This document shows, piece after piece, positions 1 through 8,957 of a stretch of DNA of 17,868 bases. The stretch is from Spongospora subterranea (taxonomy: Eukaryota; Endomyxa; Phytomyxea; Plasmodiophorida; Plasmodiophoridae). Position numbers and translations under genes: made by a program. The notes beneath the pieces are model-generated. The model was not told the DNA's origin. It did no database searches and was given only the letters and a program-made list of their open reading frames with translations. Positions within the stretch are counted from its first letter, which is position 1. Every line of letters begins with the position of its first letter. The stretch is taken from contig OUQQ01000419.1 in NCBI GenBank assembly GCA_900404475.1, forward strand, positions 1 to 17,868. Direction: 5' to 3'.

Positions 1-216
1 AATCTCCTTTCTTTCCTTTATCAGCGAAAGATAGACTTCCCGTTCTCGGCGGAATACAGCAATTGATTTGGAATCAAACTGTTTTAAAACTGGTGGCTGT
101 AGCGGGAAAATAGCGGTGTACGAGCTGATGTAATTTTGTTGGTTGATAGCTGATGCTTGGTTATCTGTTGATGCCTGGTCATCTGGTCCTGGCGTGTTTG
201 AGCTTCTCGTTTGCAT
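1..216 (-). CDS. 5' part of an unidentified protein gene, possibly Gag-like, truncated by the window edge
   Basis: A minus-strand frame starts at the ATG at 214-216 and stays open for 72 codons to position 1, so only the N-terminus is visible. An in-frame stop lies just upstream of the ATG, which supports this start. The first 30 residues are polar and low-complexity (MQTRSSNTPGPDDQASTDNQ). A more ordered stretch follows (VLKQFDSKSIAVFRREREVY, then a charged helix ending KERKEI). The pattern 'hydrophobic-x-FD-x-K-x-x-x-x-FRREREVY' after a disordered N-terminus recalls the start of Gag-like proteins of some LTR retrotransposons. This is only a resemblance: no protease, zinc knuckle or reverse transcriptase is inside the window. 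It could equally be the first exon of an ordinary lineage-specific gene. I see no splice site within it. Confidence 0.4.
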   Translation of the reverse strand, partial: MQTRSSNTPGPDDQASTDNQASAINQQNYISSYTAIFPLQPPVLKQFDSKSIAVFRREREVYLSLIKERKEI

Positions 217-1023
217 TGAAATCTGCGACGGTTATCGCGATGCGTGTTCGTCCATTCATTTAGATTGGTTCAGTTAGTTCGTCTGGCGGTGGTTGCAGGC
301 CAGGTGATTTGCTAAAAACGTTTTATGCAGGTTCCGCAAGCGTTGGTTGACGCAGAGAACCTAGGCGCTGTTTATTAGATCAAAGATAGATTACAGTTAA
401 TGCGATCGTTAGTACCAAAGATTCTGTACACTTGCTTAATAGCTCGCATTGCGAATTTGAGTATCTTAATGTCGCTGAACATTTATCAAACGTGTCACTA
501 AGAAATACATTGTATTGGGGAAAGCGATATTTCAAATTCACCCTCTGGCGTTTGTTTCCCATTTGAACTACAGTATTGCACCCCAGACTAAACCGTTCAA
601 CGATCGATAATATAATCATAGATGGATCGTCCACACTGACTCATCGTAGTAAAATCAGCGTTTGTCCAACATCACCAATAATGGACGAGGTTCTACGAGA
701 TGTTATTTTCCCCGGTGGAAGTTCAATGAATGCCTAAAAAAGCATCCGAAAATCGTTGACGAGTGTAATGCCCGTCGGAAACAATAAGTCGTCGGATTAA
801 GCAGCGAAAGGAGCCGCTATATAACGCGGATCAAGTTGGGCGGAGAATACAAAAAAAGGTGTCGGAAATCGGCATATATGGATTTTGTAATATGCTGACC
901 CGGTTTTCCTGAAAAACCAGAGACACTGTTAAACGAGGAGGACACGATTTGCCAGAAAACTTTGACAGATTTCGAAAAAGAAAATATGGGAGAAAGTTGC
1001 ATTGACCTGGACTATGCCCGCTT
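217..1023. other. Spacer between the partial minus-strand gene and the 3' end of TTC1
   Basis: About 0.8 kb with no gene I can support. A minus-strand frame of 84 codons (380-634) and one of 61 codons (817-1002) are open, but neither shows a recognisable motif nor joins to other coding blocks by splicing. A TATATA-containing stretch on the minus strand near 820-825 and an AATAAA on the minus strand near 372-380 would fit a promoter and poly(A) signal upstream of the gene at 1-216, for example inside an LTR. I could not define LTR ends, a primer-binding site or a target-site duplication. Confidence 0.4.
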
Positions 1024-1752
1024 TTATTGTTGGAAATTAATACTATATGATCCAGAGTTAGGGTCTTTCGTAGCCTTGAAATTATCTAAGCTCATTCCAA
1101 ATTTTCCTAAAAGGCTGTTGCCCATGTCTTTTAACTTCTCTGAAACGGCAGGTTCAATTTTGCGCACTGTAAAGACCAATGACAAGATGATGATTACCAA
1201 TCATTTCGGCTTGCTGCGCCTGATCCCATTGAGATTTATCTCTTTTTAGTCGATCAAGTTCCTTTGAATAATAAACATCTCCCTTAACTTTGGTGATTAG
1301 CGTCTCGATATCTATTAAAAACTATGAGGGCAATCATGACGATCATTACATATGATTACCAGTTATCGCGTCCTCGTATTTATGAAGAGATTCATACGCT
1401 TTCGAACGCCTGACCAAAGCCTTTACGTACTCTGGGTCGATATTGAGCGCTTCCGAGCAATGATGAATCGCCTAAGTACGAGTGTTAGCATAAAAGCCAC
1501 GACGTTGATTTGACGCGGCTTAACTAATTCGTAATCTGCCTCAGCTAAGGCGCAAGCAGCGATGTTGCAATGGCACGCAGCGGCAACAGGAGAAGCCGGC
1601 AATTGGCATATTTCTATGGCCGTAAGATAGTGCTGCTTGGCATTGGCATAATCCCCTCCTGCAAACAGACGGTTTCCAACATCCTTCTCTGCTTCTGCCC
1701 TATCATCGCCGCTATCTGGGGCGTTATTGGGGGTGTTTTCTGTGTTGGACAT
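1024..1752 (-). CDS. TTC1: TTC1-like tetratricopeptide repeat protein (TPR co-chaperone), 4 exons
   Basis: Minus-strand exons at 1525-1752, 1360-1471, 1198-1311 and 1024-1166 join in frame to a 198-residue protein. The introns are 53, 48 and 31 nt and all are GT-AG. After an acidic N-terminal tail, three TPR motifs follow: about residues 19-50 (GNRLFAGGDYANAKQHYLTA), 53-87 (NIAACALAEADYELAIHHCS) and 89-120 (DPEYVKALVRRSKAYESLHK). The C-terminus carries the TTC1 signature: EKLKDMGNSLLGKFGMSLDNF-like residues, then GSYSINF just before the stop. Human TTC1 is longer at the N-terminus but has the same TPR block and ending. In animals TTC1 is described as an adaptor that binds Hsp90/Hsp70 and G-alpha proteins, in the cytosol. 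The start is the only ATG upstream of the first TPR in frame. The gene is divergent from the ORF at 2946, with a repeat-rich spacer between them. Confidence 0.9.
1167..1197 (-). other. 31-nt intron of the TTC1-like gene
   Basis: On the minus strand this intron starts GTAATC and ends TTTACAG. Removing it restores the frame between the helix ending AEM-I and the segment RKIEPAVSEKLKDMG, which is continuous in TTC1 proteins. At 31 nt it is the shortest intron in the window that family alignment supports. Confidence 0.85.
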
Positions 1753-1890
1753 TTTGATAAATGGGATTAGGAGGTCGCGGGGGTGATAAAACTGTATCGG
1801 AGGCCGATGTCACTGACAGCCGACACTATGGTACTGTATTACCCAGTTTGACGCACATTTCTGTCATCTCAACTGTTCCTCCATGTACTG

Positions 1891-2086
1891 TAGGCCTGGG
1901 CAGGGTAGGGTAAAAGGTAATGCCCAGGCCTATATTACCTTACCTTGCCCAGGCCTATATTACCTTACCTTGCCCAGGCCTATATTACCTTACCTTGCCC
2001 AGGCCTATATTACCTTACCTTGCCCAGGCCTATATTACCTTACCTTGCCCAGGCCTATATTACCTTACCTTGCCCAGGCCTATATT
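1891..2086. repeat. 25-bp minisatellite with an inverted unit at its left edge
   Basis: Six exact head-to-tail copies of a 25-bp unit (TGCCCAGGCCTATATTACCT followed by TACCT) fill 1921-2070, and a 16-bp partial copy runs to 2086. Immediately left, 1891-1913 is the same unit in the opposite direction with two substitutions. As a result 1891-1902 and 1921-1932 form a perfect 12-bp inverted repeat around an 18-nt spacer. The spacer side carries three GGG runs and one GG run (1898-1917). The copies are identical, which implies recent expansion. Because 25 is not a multiple of 3 and the unit has no stop in this direction, all three plus frames stay open; this is not evidence of coding. Confidence 0.95.
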
Positions 2087-2612
2087 CCCCATTTATTGTT
2101 ACCGGCAAAGCTGAGGTTTTGCGACACGAGCCTTTATGAATCTGATATTGAATGTGCACTGTGTACTTCTCCGCCGTTTGGGATTAATGCCAACATATTA
2201 CCCATTAGCGAAAATAACTGGTTGATATCTAGGCGTTATGGGAACCAACGCTAATACACCTTTGTCATATAAAAGTGGTAAAACTGTTTTAATATAAACT
2301 ACCCTTGTTGCCGCCTGTATACTGTTGAGCATACGAACACAGTTGGAACTGTTATCGCCTCATTCTAAGCTGAACTTGAATCCGAATATCGTTTAAAACC
2401 CCTGCAGTGTCGAATTTTGAGTCTCAGGAAATCGGTCATGGAGTCTTTATTGCGCCACGGACTGGGCGACCTCGTCAACGGTCAATAAGACATTGAATCA
2501 GGTAATCAGCAATGTGTTAGCGATAGGCGATTGTAATGATGTAGTTTCTGAGTTCCTTCATCTGCATAAATAAATAACCGTACTACAAACAGAGCGTTTT
2601 TTTGAACAAAAC

Positions 2613-2768
2613 GAGAGTGTTATTCATTCAGAGAGTGCGATTCCTTCAGAGAGTGTTATTCATTGAGTGTTATTCATTCAGAGAGAGTGTTATTCATTCA
2701 GAGAGTGTGATTCATTCAGAGAGTGTGATTGATTCAGAGAGTGTTATTCATTCAGAGAGTGTTATTTT
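2613..2768. repeat. 18-bp minisatellite, about nine imperfect copies
   Basis: The unit is GAGAGTGTTATTCATTCA. Copies start at 2613, 2631, 2649, 2665, 2681, 2701, 2719, 2737 and 2755 (the last is partial). Several carry point changes (T to G at the TTATT position, C to G in CATTCA), and the copies at 2649, 2665 and 2681 have lengths of 16, 16 and 20 nt, consistent with slippage in GA steps. It lies about 180 bp upstream of the ORF at 2946. An 84-codon frame runs through it but has no other coding support. Confidence 0.9.
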
Positions 2769-2945
2769 AAAACACACCGCTCGCACTTTTATAGTCGCAG
2801 TTTATAATGTCATGTACAGTACTGTAGTGAAGTGTAGGACGGGCCGCGCCACATGAGGAATAATAACTGGGATGATCACAATCTCACCGATCACAAATGA
2901 TTATCCAAATACAAGCGCCATCTTCCGTTGCAATATAACCTAATC

Positions 2946-3542
2946 ATGATGCTCGCAGCATACGCTCTCCCATCTAATCCTCCGTCTTCTAAACCGTCCT
3001 TTATACGGGTTTGCTCTGTTCAGCGTCAGCACTCGTCGTTGGTTGTGCGTGAACTCTCTTCTAATCGTGTTCAGAGCGATATTGATCCATCGCGATTATA
3101 TTCTCTTATTGGGGCCACATCTGTAGGGGCCGGGTTTGCATTATGGAATGATGAATGGAGTGGTTCAAGTCGTCATTGGACTCTGACATATCGTCCATGT
3201 ACGGTGAGGACCATATTGGAGAGATCATACGATGTGCAGTTTGACGGGGATGACGCCCTGCGTCAGGTCCCCAAGACCATGATGCTGACCGGGTCTGCCG
3301 CCATACCAGGGTGCATTCACGCTGATCAGCCCATGCCCATATCAAGGCTTGACCATATACCCGACCCAGGAGTGGTCAATATCCCTTGCCCGGCTGTGCC
3401 TATCGCCCTTGATGATGTTGATGTGTTCCTTAGCCCGGGAGATGCTGATATGTCGCCAGATATTCAAGACCCGATTCAAGGTATCTTCTTGTGCCTTTTT
3501 GCTAGCAAAGTAGCTCGTTTTCAACGAATCCATAGGGTATGA
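2946..3542 (+). CDS. Unidentified protein with a mitochondrial-type N-terminus
   Basis: The frame is open from 2928; the first ATG codons are at 2946 and 2949, giving about 198 residues to the TGA at 3540-3542. I do not recognise the family. The first 40 residues have no acidic residue until VVRELS and are rich in Ser, Arg and Ala, as in a mitochondrial presequence. A short apolar segment follows (LYSLIGATSVGAGFALWN), which could be one membrane helix. The C-terminal half is Pro- and Asp-rich (PMPISRLDHIPDPGVVNIPC). Several GT...AG pairs lie inside the frame (for example 3270-3312), so the true exon structure may differ, and intron-dense neighbours make an intronless reading uncertain. The gene converges on XPO7 with about 150 bp between the stop codons. 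Confidence 0.45.
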   Translation: MMLAAYALPSNPPSSKPSFIRVCSVQRQHSSLVVRELSSNRVQSDIDPSRLYSLIGATSVGAGFALWNDEWSGSSRHWTLTYRPCTVRTILERSYDVQFDGDDALRQVPKTMMLTGSAAIPGCIHADQPMPISRLDHIPDPGVVNIPCPAVPIALDDVDVFLSPGDADMSPDIQDPIQGIFLCLFASKVARFQRIHRV

Positions 3543-3692
3543 AGCAGAATCAGGTGACTGGCATAACTGGGCCAGCATTAAGACCATGCCAAGCCGTGGT
3601 GGAATTGCAGTTGCGCCATATGTTGTCGATTATTAAACAATTTACCGAAAATCTCACTGTATTAGATGAATATATTGACATGTCAATCAGAA

Positions 3693-6600
3693 TCACGCTG
3701 CACAAGGTTTAATGGCAAACTTCCGAAGTTCGTTTCGAAGGACTGTCAGGTTTTGGCTAAACTTGTCTCTGTTGCGATTATCCAGCGTTGGCTGTACTCC
3801 TGTGGTACAAAGGATCCGGTTTGATGTGTGTTGGTAGATACGTGGTTTGCAATCGTACCTTCCATAAGTTTATCAAGCGCCGCTGCCGTCAAAGGCTGCA
3901 GATCAGCAGCCTGAGCTTGAACCAGGTCCTGCTTATACTGAGAGAATGCCTGTAATCGACATAAGAATTTCTGAATTTATCTAAAAGAGAGTCAAAATAC
4001 CTGTTCCATGTTCAAAATCAGGCTCAGGACTGGCCGAGATAACGACCAATGATTCGGAACTGACTCAAACACGGTCATTCCGAAAAGAAGGCGCATAAAT
4101 GATGGGAAAATATTTCCCGATTGTGTCTGCGAAACATTGATTCAACCCAAGGGGTGCGCATAACCAGTTACCAACATACCATATGCTTCTCAAAAAGTGA
4201 ATAGGTTGCTGGCTGTCCTCTCACAATCTTCCTGTTTTTTTCCTTAAAAACAAACGTTGCAATATTATCGATGGCCGAAGCAGCCAATGATGAGATTTTA
4301 GGTTCAAATGATGCCACACCATCGGATAATGACGAAATCAGAGCAAGAAAACTAAACCATGGTAAGTCGCAGAGTGCTTCAGTGGAATTACGTGTTACAT
4401 TGAAGTCTCCAGTTGGACGAACAAGTCCATATGGTTCCGGTATAATATTTCTAGTAGAATAAAATACTTCATCGATATCTTTTTGAAAGCCAAAAGCTCA
4501 GCAAGTGGAAATAATAGTACAAGCTTGATACAGGTATGGAACGCAGTCTGAAGACAGGGATCGTTATAGAGGCGGAAAACACCTAAGCGAAATCAGGTCC
4601 ACATTAAACGAATTGCTAAAAACCCGTACCAAAATTTGCATAATCGCCGCTTAACCCATTATATAGAATGTCCATGCATAGACCGATACCTTTATACCTT
4701 GATTCACAATTAGTTGAATGAATGTCAAAAACAAACCTATCCAGACCTATCTTTATATATATCAGAGACCGGGTCAGTGCACGATAAAATTCTATTGCCG
4801 TATATGGAGATCATCTTGCTTGATTCGCGAAACAGAATCTGACAAACGAAAATCAGAATCAGATCTGTTAGAATACCAAATATGTAATATTACAATTCCA
4901 TTCGGAAGCGACGGACTGAAGGTGATTCTCTGAGTACAATTGTGCACAAACTCGGCAGTAAACCGCAATATCGGTATAGCGCAAGAAGGGACATCCCATA
5001 AGCTCTCAAGCAATCGTAAAACCTGATTCAAGACACCAATCAGATACGGGTTATTGTGCTAACCAGGGATTCCGTTTAGTACTTGGCCGAAGTATTTAGG
5101 GTATATCCAATCGAAGAACATACAATATGCCACTTTGTTGTAAGTGGATTGGACAATACCGCGTAAATCTCTAGTCAAGCCAATTCCCAAACGTCGAATC
5201 TGAAAGTTATTAGCTAACGCGAATAATGGTTAACGCTACAAACCTCGTCACTTCGGAAGTTACTATGCTGATTCAAAAAAGTGAATCTTTGTTCGAAAGG
5301 TTCCATAAACTGATCGAAGTAATCAATATTAACGTCGGACAGCACCATACGTCCCTAAAATGGAGGCTCAGTTACTCCGATAATGGACTTCAAGTTTGTA
5401 TGGAATACCCAAGTGATATAAAATTTGGTACGAAGCTTGGAATTGGCAGGGTACTCCAAAAAAGGGAACGCGTCTGGATTACCATGATTGGTCAAAATAG
5501 ATTTTGAGGCATCACATTGCAGCAAGAGCTTTGCTGTTGAATACCTACATGGAAGGTTTTATTTTTCGGAACGCAGGCAATTACCACAAATACCCTGAAG
5601 AAAGATCGTGTAAAAGCGTAAGAGTTTGACTACACATTGCAGTGTCTCCAGCCCAAAGCCTTAGAAGCGAAACTATTTTCTGAGACAACTGTTAGAGCAA
5701 CAGTGCCACGGCGCAACGAATGAAAATAGACAACTTGACCAACCTGTAAAATAGCACCAAGGATGGATAATTGGTCTGTTGGAGAGCCGATTGATTCTGA
5801 CATAATCGAATAAATTTGCGGTTCAACTGGGCCAGGGCCTGAATCAAGAATTCGAATGCCGCGAGTAACACTTTCTTGTCCAATATGAGCTCTATGAAAT
5901 TTGATAAACCATCAAATTATGAAAATAACGGGACAAATTCACGGCATACTTGCGGAATTGCTGCATGAAGTAGAGCAGAGCTTGATCAATATATGGACGA
6001 TAACGAACATTGGCCTTGTGGGCAGAGGTGACACTAAATGTGACATGCTCCATCAAAACAAACACTCTGGCGCTAAGCTGGCCGTCAATGGCAATCTGAT
6101 CCTCGCGAGACGGTGACGACGTCACATGGCCCGAAATAACAGCGCCAACAACATAGATTAGCCACGAAAGCGGAGCTGAAACAGCCAAGTAAGTAATGCA
6201 ACCGAAGAGTATCATCAGCAGCAACCTTCAGTAAGGTTCAAGTTTTGCCAGAAGGCGGCGGATGGGGTTCTGTCAATTCTCAATATGTCTATGGCGTCCC
6301 TATACGATTGCAAAAGCGGATCCAGACGAGAGCACAGAAAGGAAAACGTTGATGCATATATATGCCTACAGGGAGGAAAACCGATTAATACTGATGAAAG
6401 TAATTAGAATCAACGTCTACCGGCAAAGAGTAGGAACATAATGAAGATTCTCAGCAACCGCTGATTCCTAACAGACACTTGTAAGATATCAACGGAAGGT
6501 TAAACAAACTGTGCAACCTCGAAAAACGATTCCTCATCTTCATCATTAACTGCTTTTGTCGCAGCTTTCATTCTTGTATCAATAAACGCTTGTGTGACCT

Positions 6601-8358
6601 GAAAAAAAAGTGCAACACGAGTTTTAGGTTGGAAGCAGGAGCATGCAGCGGATGGGCAAACCTGAGGAACAAGCGTGTCCAAATAGGTGTTAAGATCCCC
6701 TCTCATATAGGGTAGAGATAAAGTTAATCGGGCCCATAATGTCACTAAGTAATGGGTAGCCGACCCAACCCATTCCCAATTAGCGAAGCTGGTCACGGTG
6801 AATGTGGCAACAGATCTAATCCAAGGCCCATATGCGTCAAGCTGTAATTACAGGAAATCAGATGGACTGGACTATCCAGTATGTATATAACACTGTTTCT
6901 AGCATACATTGGCCAAATCTTGTAATTGGTAATTGGCCTTCATTGCAACAAGTAGGCGACAAAAATGGATATATGTCTCTTTATCAGCCAATAGGTGCGA
7001 GTGATTATCTATAATATCCGATGTGGACTGGAGTAGGCAAAGTAGATATCTGAGTTAGTTGTTAGTTGACCTAATGAAAAAATTGCAACAATAATCGGAT
7101 CGATACTTTTTTCTTAATTCCTCAGAAGAGAACAACGAACGGCGAACAGACGCAAACTGAACCATGATTTCCATGCACTATAGCTTATTATCATGATCGC
7201 GATTAATGAGGCATACATATTCAGATAATACCTTACTAACGTGTGGGCCTTTACTTTTAAGAAAAATGTCGAAAAATAAAAACAGCGTTGCCGGTTCTTC
7301 AACAATGCTTCTCCACGATGATGGGACTTGAAGCGAACCAAATTCCTATGAAATATCACATATGATTACCGATGTCAACAGACAAGCGATTAGCTTCATG
7401 CCTCAGTAGATTCATCTGAGCAGGTCCCAATATAATCGAACGAGAGACAGTTGAGGGTCAACACTAGAGATTGCATGCGACATTTCTCTCGGACCGCAAA
7501 TGATGATGCTTCCTCAGGGCTTAAAAGAATAGATTTGAGTGAGGTCAAAGCGATCTGGAACACTTGTAAAAGAGCTTTATCGCGGAATGAAACTGCAACT
7601 TTACGATGAGAGGAGATTGTCTCACCTAAGTTCACGTCGAGCACAAACTGAGCTAAAGCTTGCCGTGCAACCATCACTCTTACCTGGAATCGCATGGTTC
7701 ATTTCGTCGACAAGCTCAGTAAGTATCCTCAGTCCTAATATGCAATGTGATAATGAATGCTCCAAAAACTTCGAGATTTCGTTGCAAATTTCCTGATGCT
7801 GAAACGACATCCACCCAAGCTTCGCCATTCTGCATATTACCTACGACGGCGAATTTTTCATATGGAGAATTATGAAGTCTAAACACCATACCTGAATCAT
7901 AGCTGCTTGGACAAAATCAGGCAAACGTTCGCAATTAGTAGCTAGGTAATTCAAAAGGTAATTTCGCATATCAAGAGTTTGATCAACGGTGAACATATTC
8001 CAGAATTGCGTTATCAGGCGAAAAAGACTCGATGCAGCCAATAATAAGGCATATGGTTTCTGTGAATGATCAAGCAATAGTTGACATTGCGCAATGCATT
8101 CGCTGGACGAAGAAAACGGTTGTAAAGCAATTTGAGCTTGTCGTCGAGAGTCTGCATAATTTAAAATTAGTGAAACATCGAACGATATTTAACATATGCG
8201 AAAGAAATGACGGTGCTCGCTAAGTACTCACTTGGATCGACACTGTTATAGAAGGCATCAGCAAGATCCTCTAATTGCTTCAAATGAGACAGATCCTGTG
8301 ATGAAGATCTAGTATCTGATCTTCCTGGTGAAGATAGACCAGATTCAGCGATCGACAT
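3693..8358 (-). CDS. XPO7: Exportin-7 (RanBP16 type), complete, 25 exons, 1118 aa
   Basis: This is a karyopherin-beta family receptor that binds RanGTP and carries proteins across the nuclear pore. I rebuilt 25 minus-strand exons: 8232-8358, 7892-8151, 7684-7840, 7402-7625, 7232-7345, 7107-7177, 6908-7049, 6662-6841, 6506-6598, 6421-6467, 6226-6365, 5950-6175, 5744-5891, 5594-5688, 5409-5544, 5244-5354, 5083-5199, 4894-5022, 4747-4838, 4630-4697, 4399-4582, 4180-4351, 4001-4126, 3859-3949 and 3693-3799. They sum to 3357 nt and keep frame throughout; human XPO7 is 1087 aa. XPO7 blocks appear in order: MRNYLLNYLAT, HCILGLRILTEL, LNCLSFDYIGTCSDEST, QVPSSWRS, ASVRRSLF, FCRLLVAMKANYQL, LSWLIYVVGAVISGHV, LRFTAEFVHNCTQR, SKMISIYGNRIL, FGVFRLYND, WSLSRPVLSLIL and NRDKFSQNL. 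Introns are 38-80 nt. All are GT-AG except intron 4 (GC-AG). The start at 8356-8358 puts QLEDLADAFYNSVDP at the expected N-terminus. Confidence 0.95.
6599..6661 (-). other. Stop-free 63-nt intron (intron 8 of XPO7)
   Basis: A phase-0 intron between LDTLVPQ and VTQAFIDTRMK, with donor GTTTGC and a long pyrimidine run before CAG. Its length is a multiple of three and it has no in-frame stop. XPO7 alignment supports removal (the family has ...TPEVTKAYI... without an insert). It is the only stop-free, frame-preserving intron of this gene. Confidence 0.75.
7346..7401 (-). other. GC-AG intron (intron 4 of XPO7)
   Basis: The exon coding ...TCSDESTE runs into GCATGA on the minus strand; there is no GT between the conserved motif and an in-frame TGA. 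Using the GC at 7401-7400 as donor and the AG at 7347-7346 as acceptor gives a 56-nt intron and joins DESTE directly to EFGSLQVPSSWRS, as in other XPO7 proteins. Any upstream GT donor would delete the most conserved block of this region. Confidence 0.8.
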
Positions 8359-8957
8359 GGAGTAAGCCGGATTCCAGTTTGGATGTTGGTATGTATAACG
8401 GCAAGTCGGAATTACCGTGAACAATGCGAGGCCGTGCCCAGTGCGGTGCAGATACTGTATGAAGGGTGTGCTTGTGTACCGTACGTACCCGCACCGACCC
8501 GGTTGTCTAACCCTGCAATCCATCACTCAACTCCCGCAACAGAGCAACTCACGTTCGCCAAAAGTCAGAAAAATACACGAAGCGCTTTATATAACCTGAC
8601 GGAGATTCCAGTTTATGATGAGAAAATTCCTGTCGCATTATTTCATCTGGTTTGAAGGCAAAATCATCAATTGATTTGTGTTTTCAACAAATGATTTTAT
8701 TATGTGTTGGACACAGACCATTATAGGAAAAAATGGGCAAATTTAGTGGGTCATGTGCAATATAGTGTGACAGCCTGTAAATATCAGTAAACGGGTGCCA
8801 TGATCCGCCGTTAAGGCGAGTCCGTGGAATAGAGTTCAGTCCGTACGGAGCCGTCTGTCTGACACTACCCATATTCCACTATCGATCTGGCGTATATCGC
8901 AATCGCCACTGAACTCTTTCATCGATTGCTCATATCGGCTGATATCATTACTATTAA
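8359..8957. other. Intergenic region between divergent XPO7 and TRMO
   Basis: About 600 bp that should carry the promoters of XPO7 (minus) and the TRMO-like gene (plus). Open frames here (for example 8383-8655 plus and 8684-8872 minus) are short, overlap each other and show no conserved motif. Small A/T-rich inverted repeats occur (ATTTGT at 8674-8679 with ACAAAT at 8687-8692). I see no clear TATA box or RNA gene. Confidence 0.5.

Larger units (their letters stand above)
1753..2945. other. Repeat-rich spacer between divergent genes
   Basis: A 1.2 kb intergenic region between the TTC1-like gene (minus) and the ORF at 2946 (plus). It must hold both promoters. It contains a 25-bp minisatellite and an 18-bp minisatellite, annotated separately. 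The open frames crossing it (for example 1883-2254 and 2602-2856) are products of the repeats and not genes. I see no RNA gene or other feature in the remaining sequence (1753-1890, 2087-2612, 2769-2945). Confidence 0.6.

Noticed and set aside
404..420. Candidate tRNA primer-binding site (TGG-type) for an LTR element
   Set aside because: The matching tRNA 3' end lacks a proper T-arm, and no LTR boundaries could be found.
380..634. 84-codon minus-strand frame
   Set aside because: No motif, no splice partner and no family resemblance; the length is expected by chance in this spacer.
1883..2254. Open plus-strand frames of 64-123 codons across 1883-2254
   Set aside because: They are created by the 25-bp repeat, which has no stop in any plus frame; the same peptide appears in three frames, so this is not coding evidence.
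2602..2856. 84-codon frame over the 18-bp repeat
   Set aside because: The unit is a multiple of three and stop-free, so the frame is trivially open; flanking sequence shows no coding character.
5226..6116. Plus-strand frames opposite XPO7 (for example 5226-5507, 5901-6116)
   Set aside because: They are antisense to well-supported XPO7 exons and have no independent support.
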